The notes under the pieces are model-generated. The model was given only the letters and a program-made list of their open reading frames with translations, searched no databases and was not told the origin of the DNA. Both the position numbers and the translations under genes were made by a program. A stretch of 64,000 nt of DNA, from NCBI GenBank assembly GCA_030220185.1, contig JASPKZ010001598.1:1508501-1572500 (forward strand). The letters are read 5' to 3'. This stretch comes from Diploptera punctata (Eukaryota > Arthropoda > Insecta > Blattodea > Blaberidae). Of the stretch, positions 30,036-40,036 are shown piece after piece (positions within the stretch are counted from its first letter, which is position 1; every line of letters starts with the position of its first letter).

Positions 30036-31380
30036 ACCTATAGGTTATGGGTCGAGGTTGAATACCCGATGATAATTTTCGTAACACTAATGGAAGCCAT
30101 GTTGAGGTTTATAACATTAGACAAAAACATTTTCCAGTTTTCATTCCTTGCAGCAATTGATTTCACCTATGCATATAGATTATTTTTATTAGTTTTAAAG
30201 TTACAGCTATTCATGTGATAGAGCTCGTCGGACTTCAAGTTTGGAGAAATGGAGGGGTGGTTTTTTAGTGGGTATGAGTAGCCTATAGCGGTACTTTCAG
30301 ACTTGTGTTTTCATAACGCTGAAGAAGTAATTCTTTTCCCATGTTGTGGCGATGTTTTGAAGCAGCTAACTCTCTTCATGCCCGATGCTGTAGTAACATT
30401 TTGAGGATTCGTGTCCCAAAAGAAAAAGAATTACTGGTTCAGGTTGGGTTTAATTTTCGGTAGAGCTGGAATCTCTTCTCAAGGTCGGAAGTTGGTACAC
30501 TGGATAGAAAAACACTTCACAATCATAAAAAAAATGTTTCTTGTAGAAATAATTTCACATTTATTCACTTTGTAGGTTCCCAGCAGATTAAGTGAATGTA
30601 GGTGGTATTATTCTTCACCGTTAATTAAAATAAAATTATCTTCTTTTCTTGAATCAACTATTCTTCTTGTATTAAATATCACATTTTATCAGGAGAGCTG
30701 TTATTGCTTCTATCCTTGATGAAAGTTGTATGCAGAATGAATAGTGTAATTTTTATATTTTTAAAGAACATTATTACATCACATGATATTAAGTTTAAAT
30801 TCTATTGGTTAATATAACTTTTAAATTTGATTTGTTAAACCAAAAAGTTAATTGTTTTAATATCCAATCAGAGTTTAGTATACTTTTATTTAAAAATATT
30901 AAGTTAAGCAGGTGTCCTTATTACAATTATAACAGAAAGCTATATATTTCTGACAACAATGACTTAAAACAATTTTAAAAGCATTATTAAGAAAGACTGT
31001 TATGTAATACTTTTTCTTTAATTGTTACCGAGACATTTTTATTCAACAATGAACAACAATTAATTATTTAGATGTTTTTCTTTATTTAAGTTATATTTAA
31101 ATATTAACTGAACTTTAAAATACAAGATTATTAACTTTAGCTTCCATATTTATTACGATTTTAAAATCCTGCTCTAACACTCTATTGTCGTTCGAAAAGC
31201 ATTTCCCTCAGTGATTCTGAATTAGCTACTCTATTGTAAAGAAGTGCGATATGGGCGATTCAATGTTTTTGTAAAGCATGGTACAATAGGCCTATAATTC
31301 CTAATTTTCTCTCTTTCAACAGTGTCGCTCAACAACCGCCACCAGACATTCATTCACATTCCTTCCGCGTCCGACGAACT
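30036..31380. other. Long AT-rich stretch, nothing recognised
   Basis: The largest blank in the window. No frame with family motifs, no microsatellite, no partner. TTTCAACAG at 31315 resembles a splice acceptor but nothing supports an exon. Confidence 0.45.
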
Positions 31381-31407
31381 AAGCCACATGCAATATTTAT
31401 TTTATAA

Positions 31408-31435
31408 TGATGATGATGATGATGATGATAATAAC

Positions 31436-31488
<53 letters not shown>
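31408..31488 (+). repeat. (GAT)n(AAT)n compound microsatellite
   Basis: Seven GAT then ~17 AAT units. Translated as poly-Asp/poly-Asn in one frame; not a protein. Confidence 0.95.
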
Positions 31489-31490
<2 letters not shown>

Positions 31491-31491
31491 T

Positions 31492-31790
31492 GACTCCATG
31501 GCGTAAACGGTTAGACCCTCACCGCTGGGATCCCCAGATAGAATCTCGATCACTCCATGTCGGTTTTGTGGTGAACGAATCAGAACTTGGGCAGGTTTTT
31601 TTTCGGGGTTTCTCCCGTTTTCCCCTGCCACAATATAATTCCAGCATTTCTCCACACTCATCTCATCTATTTCGTTTTATTTCGTTCATCTGCCCCTGTG
31701 ATGGTGCGTCAGGCGTGGTCGGTCGGCACCCTTGTCATTCACAGACTTCTATATAAGGGGCTTCATCTCATCTCATCCCTCTACCCGACA
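31492..31790 (+). mobile_element. tRNA-derived SINE S2
   Basis: GGCGTAAACGGTTAGACCCT, GATCCCCAGATAGAATCTCG, then GGGGTTTCTCCCGTTTTCCC and CTCATCTCATC near the end. Reverse matches at 45235-45520 and 57750-57845 (head only). Its 3' (CTCATCT)n-like tail is conserved with 45240-45255. Confidence 0.8.
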
Positions 31791-31815
31791 CTGAGTTGGA
31801 CACGAGTTGATATTT

Positions 31816-31817
<2 letters not shown>

Positions 31818-31866
<49 letters not shown>

Positions 31867-32000
31867 GTAATAATAATAATAATAATAGTTTTATTTATTC
31901 TGACAGAGTTAATGCCATAAGCCTTCTCTTCCACTCAACCAGCACAAATTACATAGCCTACATATTTGACAATATAGATTATATAGGCCTATAGCTTACA
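31818..32000 (-). mobile_element. LINE family E 3' end with (AAT)n tail
   Basis: (AAT)n at 31818-31888, then TTTTATTTATTCTGACAGAG and GCCTTCTCTTCCACTCAACC, as at 14203-14335. Confidence 0.72.
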
Positions 32001-32039
32001 CTATAGTAAACTATTAGATAGGTCTATAATCAACTTTTA

Positions 32040-32200
32040 TAAAATTCGTCATATGTTCCGTTGAGGTATTATTCAAAATTATAAAATTAGGAAATATTTG
32101 CCTACAAGGTCCGTCTCCTCAACTTTATTAGTTATTTATCTGTAGCGCTTTAGGTATTAGTCCCATCATCAGCAGGATTCAAAACTGTTTTCGTGAATTT
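32040..32200 (-). mobile_element. Penelope-like element 3' end
   Basis: Matches 12340-12500: TGTTCCGTTGAGGT, AGGTCCGTCTCCTCAACTT, CTGTAGCGCTTTAGG, CCCATCATCAGCAGGATTC. No coding part beyond a few codons. Confidence 0.7.
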
Positions 32201-32635
32201 TTGTTACTAGTAAACAGATTAGAATGGACGAAAATTTAAAAATAATTAAAAATACAGTAGTTTTAGTGAATTCAGTATCTACGGTGTATTCCCTCGGAAA
32301 TCGCTAAAAAGTGATAATTCACGACAATAACTAAATAGTTGCCCAGAAAAGAGATCTAAGACACAAAAATTCGAAATTTGAGTTTTCAGTGGACTACTGT
32401 ACTGATAGGCTAGCCTATATCCGGAGAATATCAAGGCAAGGTGCATGTAAAACTATCCCTGCTCATTTCCAGATCTGTTGTTTTTATTTTCATTTTTAAA
32501 AGTTGGAATTCAAGCGAATAGTGGTCTATATGTAGAAAAATGGTGGAAGAAGTTAGTCAAGCAATTTAACTTACGAGTTAGATATATTTTTCGGGGTAAC
32601 CAATTATAAAAAAAATCGTTGGAATTTTTTTTTTA
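32201..32635. other. AT-rich stretch, nothing recognised
   Basis: No motif or partner. Confidence 0.4.
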
Positions 32636-32639
32636 TTTA

Positions 32640-32827
32640 ATGCCACCAACTTGTCATTTGGACATTCTGGTATTCTCTCCAGGCATGGAGTTAGGCTATC
32701 GTAACCCACTTCTTAGGTTGGAGCGCCTGGAATGCGAAGTTACACTGCCCCAATGATAGATCAAAGGTGATAATGGTAATGATGCGCCAAGAGAAGTCTT
32801 AAACCTAAACTTAATGAATATGCCTAT
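32640..32827 (-). mobile_element. Repeat R3 (SINE-like), copy 1
   Basis: Shares GTAACCCACTTCT, GCGCCTGGAA.GCG, GTTAC.CTGCCCC and AACCTAAACTTAA with 51210-51475, reversed at 56475-56650. The longer copy has a box B-like GGTTCGATTCCCGG at its 5' end, so a SINE is likely. Confidence 0.7.
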
Positions 32828-32995
32828 GTTAAAGATGGCCAGATGATGTTCGTAGATCGTTTGGGCCTTAAAGTATCCTGACATTTGTCTTACAGGTGAG
32901 GAAGAACCGCGAAAGAAAACATCACCCAGGTGATCAGTCCGGGGATCGAACCCGGGCCCGCTGCATGACAAGGCACCACAGCGGTGGACAGTTTA
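32828..32995 (-). mobile_element. SINE S1, 5' part
   Basis: GATGGCCAGATGATGTTC, TTAAAGTATCCTGACATTTG, GGGATCGAACCCGGGCCCGC (box B complement), CACCACAGCGGTGGACA. Confidence 0.85.
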
Positions 32996-33350
32996 GACAT
33001 TGTGTGAGCAATTAACAGCGGTGGATTTTCATATTCCTTACAAAATTAAAGGAAGAGTAAAAATTGCGAAACTTCATATTTTGTTCCTGAAATCGACTGT
33101 GTGATTCTTATAGGCTACGTATTTAACAAACACAATACGTCACCTAGTAGAGATAAGTCCATATTTTAACATAATTATGAACAAGTACTCAATTACTTTC
33201 CAGTTGATAATCAGTGATAGACACGCTTCACCGAGTGTCCTTAAAAACAAATGCAGTAACAACTAACCACTGTTCTGTCTTTGCTAATTATTAGGGTCAT
33301 GATTAGGTTTCGCGGTTTTGTCACAAAACCGGATTCTGAATTTATCAAGA
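32996..33350. other. AT-rich stretch, nothing recognised
   Basis: No motif-bearing frame; no partner. Confidence 0.4.
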
Positions 33351-33366
33351 AGTAGGCCTATTGCCT

Positions 33367-34071
33367 AGAAATTCATTATATAATGCAAATGGACAGCTAA
33401 TGACAAATGAGGGAAATTTTAAGGAAGTGGCTGAATTCAAATACCTAGGAACAGTAGTCACAAATAGGAATGATATGCACAAAGAAATTAAACATAGGCT
33501 CAATTTTGGAAATGCGTGCTATTATGCATTGCAGAGACTCTTGATGTCCCAACTCCTTTCAAAAAACGTTGAACTGAAATTATATAAAACTATTATTCTA
33601 CCAGTTATAATATATGGTTGCGAAACATGGACTCTTACTTTAAGGGAGGAAAGGAGATTACAAGTATTTTAGAATAAAGTTCTTAGGAAAATGTTTGGAC
33701 CAAAGAGAGATGAAGAGACAGGTGAATGGAGAAGACTACATAACAATGAACTACATGGTCTTTATTGGAAGCCAGATACAATAAGAACAGTTAAGTCTCG
33801 TAGAATGCGATGGGCAGGACATGTTGCACGTATGGGGAATGAAAGGCTTGCATGGAAGCTTCTTGTAGGAAAGCCAGAGGGAAAACGCCCAGTTGGTAGA
33901 CCGAGAATGAGGTGGGAGAATAACATTAACTATGATTTGAGGGAAGTAGATTATACAGGGAATGATTGGAAAGCATTAGCTCAGGATAGGGATGTATGGA
34001 GAGCTTATGTCCGCGCGGCCATGAACCTACGGTTTCGATAGTGCCAGTGAGTAAGTAGGCCTAAGTAAGTA
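33367..34071 (+). mobile_element. LINE family A, 705 bp, with 16-bp TSD
   Basis: Frames 33361-33672 and 33691-34041, separated by TAG at 33669-33671 replacing a Phe-Glu junction. Contains NGQLMTNEGNFKEVAEFKYL, KTIILPVIIYGCETWTL, FGPKRDEETGEWRRL, RWAGHVARMGNERLAWKLL, KPEGKRPVGRPRMRWENN and NLRFR at the stop. TSD AGTAGGCCTATTGCCT (33351-33366) against AGTAGTCCTATTGCCT (34072-34087). (TAAG)n tail. Confidence 0.93.
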
Positions 34072-34261
34072 AGTAGTCCTATTGCCTGGTTCGGAGGGAG
34101 TTCAAATATCTGGCATTCAGTCGTCAGGCGGTCCAGTAGAGTGAATGTAAATAGTGGAGCTTATCACTCATGATTAATGCCAACACTGCTACTAAGTTTT
34201 AATATATTGACTTAGGCTTTCACGGCCGGGGTTACTAAGATGATCTTGCAGAAGATTTAAT

Positions 34262-34390
34262 AGTCTGTTGCCGTGGCGTAGTCGGTAGAGTCCCTACTTT
34301 CTACTCTGGCGACCTGGGTTCGATTCCCGGCGGGGTAGGAGATTTTAAAACTGCACCTTGAGTCTGGGTATGTGTCCTGTTCTTGTGACT
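34262..34390 (+). mobile_element. tRNA-derived SINE S5
   Basis: CCGTGGCGTAGTCGGTAGAG then GGTTCGATTCCCGGCGGGG, a tRNA-like head with boxes A and B, then a non-tRNA body. Single copy here, no TSD identified. Not a functional tRNA: no anticodon arm of canonical form. Confidence 0.65.
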
Positions 34391-34504
34391 ATATGTGAAA
34401 AAAAAATTAACAATAAGGTAAAACAAGAAGAAAAAACAGTGTAGGCCTAAACGAAAAAGAGGGATAAAAAGAAGTTTCACAATAAACAACTGCCGTGTGG
34501 GCCT

Positions 34505-35075
34505 ATACCCTCTATGGTATCTTTACCTTCTTGTGGTGGTGTGGCTTGCGTGCTTAAATGATCCAGAGAGCTATGCCGGCGGTAGCATTGCTGCCGATAG
34601 GGTTACCCATGCCGGACTGGCGAAGGTGATAGGCCAGACGAAAAAAGTACCTTGGTCGAAAGAGTGACGATCTTTCACCATAAAAATACAACCGTCAAGA
34701 AATTCGGACATGGGTTCAACTGGGATAACATTTTCCGGAGGTCAAATAGTCCCTCATTCGGTTCTCCGGGCGGAGACTACTTCAGGGAACCCATGCCAAA
34801 GGCTCGAACACAGGGAGATGTTCCTAGGAACACGGAATGTTAGGATGGGGAATGAAAGACGTGCATGGAAGCTCCTTGTAGGAAAGCCAGAGGGAAAACG
34901 CCCAGTTGGTAGACCAAGAATGAGGTGGGAGAACAACATTAACTATGATTTGAGGGAAGATGATTATACAGGGAATGATTGGAAAGCATTAGCTCAGGAT
35001 AGGGATGTATGGAGAACTTATCTTCACGCGGCCATGAACCTACGGATTCGATAGTGCCAGTGAGTAAATAAGTAA
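34505..35075 (+). mobile_element. Internally deleted LINE A derivative (5' segment joined to 3' ORF)
   Basis: 34511-34740 is the reverse complement of 24618-24835 (ESYAGGSIAADRVTHAGL, SKE..FTIKIQPS). It runs through SGGQIVPHSVLRAETTS to FLGTRNV, reminiscent of the GTWNVR start of AP endonucleases, then joins MGNERRAWKLLVGKPEGKRP in frame (34710-35054) and ends NLRIR at a stop. RT and most of the endonuclease are absent. (TAAG)n-type tail at 35060-35080. Confidence 0.72.
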
Positions 35076-35124
35076 GTGTGGGCCTATAGCTCTGTCATGT
35101 TTTCGTTACCGACGTCAGATGTAT

Positions 35125-35274
35125 AGTCCACAGACGAAGTGAATGAAAGCAGTAGGTAGGCCTATTTCATGCATCATGACTGTTCCTATATTATTAGGTA
35201 GTAAGCCATTGTATCGCTTGCAATTCCCCGTGCCCCCCTTCGTTCCGTGCTTTCATTCTCTTCGTCTGTGGACT
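35125..35274. repeat. Inverted repeat, 27-bp arms, ~96-bp spacer
   Basis: AGTCCACAGACGAAG..GAATGAAAGCA (35125-35151) pairs with TGCTTTCATTC.CTTCGTCTG (35248-35274). Could be a small MITE; no TSD recognised. Confidence 0.7.
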
Positions 35275-35590
35275 GTAGGAACTATTGAAGTCGGTAGAGG
35301 AACGTAGAAGTGGCGCTTATACAGGACAGGTAGAATAAATCGCTGCAGTCCGAACGTAGTCTTGTGACAGCGTGAGAGTGCGTTAGCTAATCTTTAGACG
35401 GCACTGTACTAAATAGTCTGATGTTTATCTGCAACCGTGTCCTCTATAGTTCAGTTCTGGTTCCAACTACCCTCAGTTCTGAAAATATTACGTTTTATCT
35501 ACTAGTTCTGTGTTAGTGAACACTTACGTTTACTCAAATGTTTGGAGTGTTCATTATAGAATAGTGTTGTTTTTTATAACAATTTATTTT
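35275..35590. other. No gene recognised
   Basis: Nothing identifiable between the inverted repeat and the SINE. Confidence 0.4.
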
Positions 35591-35594
35591 ATTA

Positions 35595-35762
35595 TTGTTC
35601 GGAGACCGTTTGGGCCTTAATGTTTCCTGACATCTGTTTTACAGGTAAGGAAAAACCCCGAAAAAAAACCATCACCCAAGAAACTTCTCCCAACCAGGAA
35701 TCGAATCCGGGCCCGCTGCATACGAGGCAACGTCTATATCACAAAACCACAGCGGTGGACTC
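35595..35762 (-). mobile_element. SINE S1, 5' part
   Basis: GGAGACCGTTTGGGCCTTAA, CATCTGTTTTACAGG, TCGAATCCGGGCCCGCTGC, CACAGCGGTGGAC. 3' half absent. Confidence 0.82.
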
Positions 35763-36255
35763 TCACATTATATAAAAATTGTAGGTATAGCATAAAATTA
35801 TGTAGGCCTACCTTGTATGTGGTATCCCCAACTATTAAAAACAATTAGGCTAAAACAATTTAGGCCTTACGAAACTAGTCCGATCCTCAACAGTAGGTTG
35901 TTCGCTACTGTCCACGAGACTCTATGCAAGGATCATAATTTTGTAATTTTATTTCAAAACATTTTAAGCAGCCTAAATTTGGATCTTATCAAATAAAATT
36001 ATAATTTTAGCATATAGGCCTATCTACATCTGGCTCCTACTTTCTTAAATTTAAAGACGAAAATTCGATGATAATGCTAACATAGTAGCCTATCCTAATT
36101 ATAAATTCTCGTTGCTTCTTGAAGAATGACAATATTCTTCTTCTACTTTATGAAATTAGATCTTTTGGTCTGTTTTCACATCAAGTGGGATTTAATTAAT
36201 CTTAGCATCTAGTAGGAAATGGGCGTCAACACTTCTATGTGCTATTGGTTTGTAC
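35763..36255. other. AT-rich stretch, nothing recognised
   Basis: No motif or partner. Confidence 0.4.
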
Positions 36256-36257
36256 TT

Positions 36258-36986
36258 TAATAACTTACTTACTAACTTACTCACTGGCACTATCGAACCC
36301 GTAGGTTCATGGCCGCGCGGACATAAGCTCTCCATACATCCCTATCCTGAGCTAATACTTTCCAATCATTCCCTGTATAATCTACTTCCCTCAAATCATA
36401 GTTAATGCTATTCTCCCACCTCATTCTTGGTCTACCAACTGGGCGTTTTCCCTCTGGCTTTCCTACAAGAAGCTTCCATGCAAGTCTTTCATTCCTCATA
36501 CGTGCAACATGTCCTGCCCATCGCAGTCTACGAGACTTAACTGTTCTTATTATATCTGGCTTCCTATAAAGACCATGTAGTTCATTGTTATGTAGTCTAC
36601 TCCATTCACCTGTCTGTTCATCTCTCTTTGGTCCAAACATTTTCCTAAGAACTTTATTCTCAAATACTTGTAATCTCCTTTCCTCCCTTAAAGTAAGAGT
36701 CCATGTTTCGCACCCATATAATATAACTGGTAAAATAATAGTTTTATATATTTTCAGCTTAACGTTTTTTGAGAGGAGTTGGGACATCAAAAGTCTCTGC
36801 AATGCATAATAGCACGCATTTCCAGAATTGAGCCTATGTTTAATTTCTTTGTGCATCTCATTCCTATTTGTGATTATTGTTCCTAGGTATTTGAATTCAG
36901 CTACTTCCTCAAAATTTCCCTCATTTGTCATTAGCTGTCCATTTCCATTATATAATGTATTTCTACGTGTGACCATATATTTAGTT
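36258..36986 (-). mobile_element. LINE family A, 3' end, intact reading frame
   Basis: Truncated within KTKYMVTRRN at 36986 and ending in TTACTTACTAACTTACTCAC (tail complement). Contains the frame below. No internal GGCCTA, making it a useful reference copy. Confidence 0.93.
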
Positions 36987-36997
36987 ATGTTCCACAC
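36290..36997 (-). CDS. LINE family A ORF2 C-terminus (235 codons, uninterrupted)
   Basis: Starts in flanking DNA at a GTG; the LINE part begins at KYMVTRRNTLYNGNGQL (first ATG ~36979). Then NFEEVAEFKYLGTIITNRNE, NACYYALQRLLMSQLLSKNV, KTIILPVILYGCETWTL (res. ~86-102), VLRKMFGPKRDEQTGEWSRL, LRWAGHVARMRNERLAW (~157-173), KPEGKRPVGRPRMRWENS (~178-196), DYTGNDWKVLAQDRDVWRAY and NLRVR before TAG. This is the reference C-terminal domain for family A: thumb, YGCETW block, H..RM helix, GRP..RW motif. The RT active site is absent. Confidence 0.92.
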   Translation of the reverse strand: MWNITKYMVTRRNTLYNGNGQLMTNEGNFEEVAEFKYLGTIITNRNEMHKEIKHRLNSGNACYYALQRLLMSQLLSKNVKLKIYKTIILPVILYGCETWTLTLREERRLQVFENKVLRKMFGPKRDEQTGEWSRLHNNELHGLYRKPDIIRTVKSRRLRWAGHVARMRNERLAWKLLVGKPEGKRPVGRPRMRWENSINYDLREVDYTGNDWKVLAQDRDVWRAYVRAAMNLRVR

Positions 36998-37059
36998 ATG
37001 TATCTGAATTTATTCAATTTATTTTCGACATCCCTTTATTTATCGTACATTATATCATC

Positions 37060-37470
37060 ATCATCTTCACTTCAAGGTTTAGGTGATTTGCCTGTTCCGA
37101 ATTCACAATGATTCCTTCCATCTCTTCTTAGGCCTTCCTACCTCCCTTAATCGCTTTGGTTTATAATTAGGCCTATATGCTATCTTGGGCAATCTTGTTT
37201 CTTCCATTCTCTGAACATGCTCTTCCCAGCCGACACGGTGTCGTCGAATTCTATCATTTATTTAATATATTTCTTATTCACTTCTTATTTCTTCATTTCT
37301 TATGTGCACCAATTTTGTGCATTGTTTGGTCCTTCTTAGAAAAGTCATTTCTGCACTTTGTATTCTACTCGGACTCCTTTTATTTGTTACCCAGAACTCA
37401 CTGCGGTATAAAAGCACCGGCATCATTATATCATATCCCAGCTAATTATAATTGTTTAGGGCCTACTTGA
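37060..37470 (-). mobile_element. LINE family O, degraded 3' end
   Basis: Minus strand gives LGNK.KESE, KCRNDFSKKDQTMHKIG, RACSENGRNKIAQDS and a damaged KAIKGGRKA, i.e. the same post-RT layout with many stops. (GATGATGAT) tail at 37055-37066. Family assignment weak. Confidence 0.5.
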
Positions 37471-38440
37471 TCTTTATTTTGCTTCCAATAGGCCCTACAT
37501 ATTTTTGCACGTAACGGAGAAGAACCTTATAATGCTATATTTTTTGTAAATAAATAAATGATCAAATTCTTTGATAGAAGGTAAAAGTTGAAATCAAGTC
37601 AGAAGTTGACTATTGCAAGAAAATAAGTTAGGGTTTGCATGAATGCGACAATATCTCGGAAAGATTCGTAAGATTAGCCCACAGAGGATCGATGCGCATA
37701 TAAAATTAGGTGGTGCGCGCAGGATCTTCCTCCCCCGTGACACAATGTCGGAAGACAACTGAAGGGGAGAGGTTTAGCATGACGTCGCATGTGCAGTGGC
37801 GTCTCACAATAATGCCTCTTGAGTCTATATGCGATCCGCGTAATTTCGTTAATACAGAACTTCTTAACTTCTCTTTTTTGAAGAAATCCGGGCCACTCCA
37901 TTTAAGCATAGGCCTATATTCAAGGAATACAAATGGGATCTATAGGCCTATATAGGCCTACTTAATGGCTATATAGGATTGAAAGCGATTTTTTTATGAA
38001 TGAGAAGATAATTAAAAACTAATTCGTATGATATAGCTAATACTTTTCGCTTCTTGCAACATGTTTGTGTGTGTGTGTGTGCGTGCGTGTGTGTGTGCGT
38101 GTGTGCGTGCGTGCATGCGTTTTGTTCAATACAATCATACAATCCTACAATCCACTGAAATTCTCGGGCATTGGAATCTGCATTAGAGATACCTGGCATT
38201 AAGTTAATAGACTACGTACTATTTTCAATTTAAGAACAACTTCGGCAGACCATAGGCCTATTGTGTAGAGTAGGCCTATAAGCCTTAAGTCTACTTGCAT
38301 TGTATAATGAAGGTAACATTATGAAATTACAGGTATTTGCGCGCGCGCGTATGTGTATATAGGCTCTGTGTGTTTGTGTCCGTTAACGCTCTACTGGCCG
38401 CAATTTTGTTACATCGAAACTGAACTTTGCAAACTAACTA
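37471..38440. other. No gene recognised; GT repeat and CG run inside
   Basis: 37674-37909 is moderately GC-rich with two overlapping frames but no motif. A (GT)n/(GC) tract lies at 38065-38118 and a CGCGCGCGCG at 38340-38349. TAGGCCTA is doubled at 37942-37960. Confidence 0.4.
38065..38118 (+). repeat. (GT)n microsatellite with GC interruptions
   Basis: TGTGTGTGTGTG, then CGTGCGTG units, alternating purine/pyrimidine throughout. Confidence 0.9.
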
Positions 38441-39065
38441 ACTAACTCACTGGCTCTATTGAACCCATAGGTTCAAGGCCGCGCGAAAATGAGCTCTCCA
38501 TACATCCCTATCTTGAGCTAATGTTTTCCAATTATCCCCTGTATAAATAATAAGAAATGGACAAAACACTTAATGAGAATGAACAACGAAAGAATACCAA
38601 AAAAAACCTTCCTGTATAATCCCAGAGGAACAAGAGATGTTGGCCGACCACGCAGAAGATGGACTCCACTTTTAACTTCGCCGGAACAGGCTGCATAGCC
38701 TAAACCTTGTAGTAGAAGAAGAAGAAGATAAACTACTTCCCTCAGTCTACGAGTCTTTACTGTTATATCTGGTTTCCTATAAAGATAGTAGACACTGTTA
38801 TGTAGTCTTCACCATTCGCTTGTAACCTATGTTCATTGTCTTTGGTCAAAATTTTTTCCTAAGAACTTTATTCTCAAAATATTCGTAATCTTTTCTCCTC
38901 TGTTAAAGTAAGAGTCCATGTTTGCATCCATATAGACTAATATACACTAACTGGGAGAACGACATTTTTATCCTATTTCAGTTTAAGGTTTTTTGAGAGA
39001 CATTGGGACAAGAGTATCTCTAAAGTATAATAGCCTGCATTTCCAAAATTGAGCCTATGTTTAAC
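38440..39065 (-). mobile_element. LINE family A, old degraded copy split by LINE H
   Basis: 38445-38543 (CACTGGCTCTATTGAACCCA, CTCTCCATACATCCCTATCT) and 38730-39065 (CTACTTCCCTCAG, GTCTACGAGTC, AAGTAAGAGTCCATGTTT) are the two halves, joined in other copies at CTGTATAATCTACTTCCC. Many frameshifts; one of the oldest A copies. Confidence 0.8.
38545..38730 (+). mobile_element. LINE family H extreme 3' end, nested in LINE A
   Basis: GAAATGGACAAAACACTTAA, CGAAAGAATACCAAAAAAAA, GAGATGTTGGCCGACCAC (GRP motif region), ending AGAAGAAGAAGAAGA. Reverse match to 20155-20340. The host LINE A duplicates only ATAA, so the TSD is short or decayed. Confidence 0.8.
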
Positions 39066-39084
39066 TAAATACTAATGAAAATAG

Positions 39085-39330
39085 ATAGACCTACTAAGAC
39101 CTTAAATTGTGTGGTTGACATTTGAATAGGATTGAGAATAATACAATCCCAAGATAGATGCTTGATTGGAATGCTGAAGGTAGGAGGAGGAGGGGGAAAC
39201 CCAGGGAACAGTGGATGGATGAATTGAGAAGAAATAAGATCATCAAAGACCTCAAAGAAGAAGATGCTAAGAATAGAAATCTGTGATGGAGCAAAATACA
39301 TTTGGGCTGAAGGATACGGTAACTACTGTA
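39085..39330 (+). mobile_element. LINE family J extreme 3' end
   Basis: GGTAGGAGGAGGAGGGGGAA, CAGTGGATGGATGAATTGAG, AAGACCTCAAAGAAGAAGAT, AATAGAAATCTGTGATGGAG: the GRPxxQWMDE-type tail and NRNLW-like end. Reverse match to 59330-59480. Confidence 0.65.
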
Positions 39331-40022
39331 ATGTATTACTCCACCAAGTAGTCTGCGCTTGCGGATAATATGTTAACTAACATGCTGTCTTTCTCTTTCT
39401 CCCCCTTACTATGTTGCCACTTCCTGTCCTCTTTATATTTTCTTTGTCTGGCAGGTAGAGAGCTGACAAATACTATGGATTTTAATGGTCCGTCCTTCTA
39501 CGCGGTCATTGGCAAAATTACTAATTTGACAACCCTGTTACTATTGGTGTTACGTGAAGGAATGGCCTGTCACTTCTCATTACATGTTGCCACTTGTGAT
39601 TTATTGTGAGGCTGGTAACGGAGAGACGACAAATAGGCCTACCGTGATTTTAAATGATCCGACCGCTTGAGTGTTCCGTGCTTAAATGACTAATTTGACA
39701 ACCATGTTAAGATCTTTCACACGTGTTTAGGGATTCTCCGCCCATACTTAAAGCTGAACCATTTCACTACGTGATCCGATGTACAGTCTTCTCCTACATC
39801 CCTTCCACAGATTCAGCAGTTCGACGACGCTAGCGCTAAAACTCTTCCCCTCCGACCGTGCGAAGTTACCTTGGATGTCTAATAAAGAAAATCCTTATTT
39901 AAAAAATGTGGTTCAGGATCTCTTCCAACGAACCTACTATATCTAACTTTTACTAAATACTGACATTTTAGTATCAAGAGTCTTTTAGACATATAGGCCT
40001 ATATGGCTATAACTAAAGGAGA
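39331..40022. other. No gene recognised
   Basis: 39370-39660 is less AT-rich, and ATGTTGCCACTT/ACATGTTGCCACTTG recurs at 39411 and 39583, hinting at an old duplicated repeat. No family identified. Confidence 0.35.
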
Positions 40023-40036
40023 CAAGAAGTAGGTCT

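Noticed and set aside
31300..31330. Splice acceptor-like TTTCAACAG before a host exon
   Set aside because: No coding similarity follows; the frame is microsatellite.
31322..31756. 144-codon frame with poly-Asp/poly-Asn
   Set aside because: It is a (GAT)n(AAT)n microsatellite plus SINE S2 sequence, read by chance.
36585..36809. Frames antisense to LINE A (also 11308-11532, 11551-11820, 40836-41132)
   Set aside because: Same peptides recur wherever LINE A occurs and mirror its coding strand.
37674..37909. Two overlapping 65-75-codon frames
   Set aside because: No motif, no partner copy; not better than chance in less AT-rich DNA.
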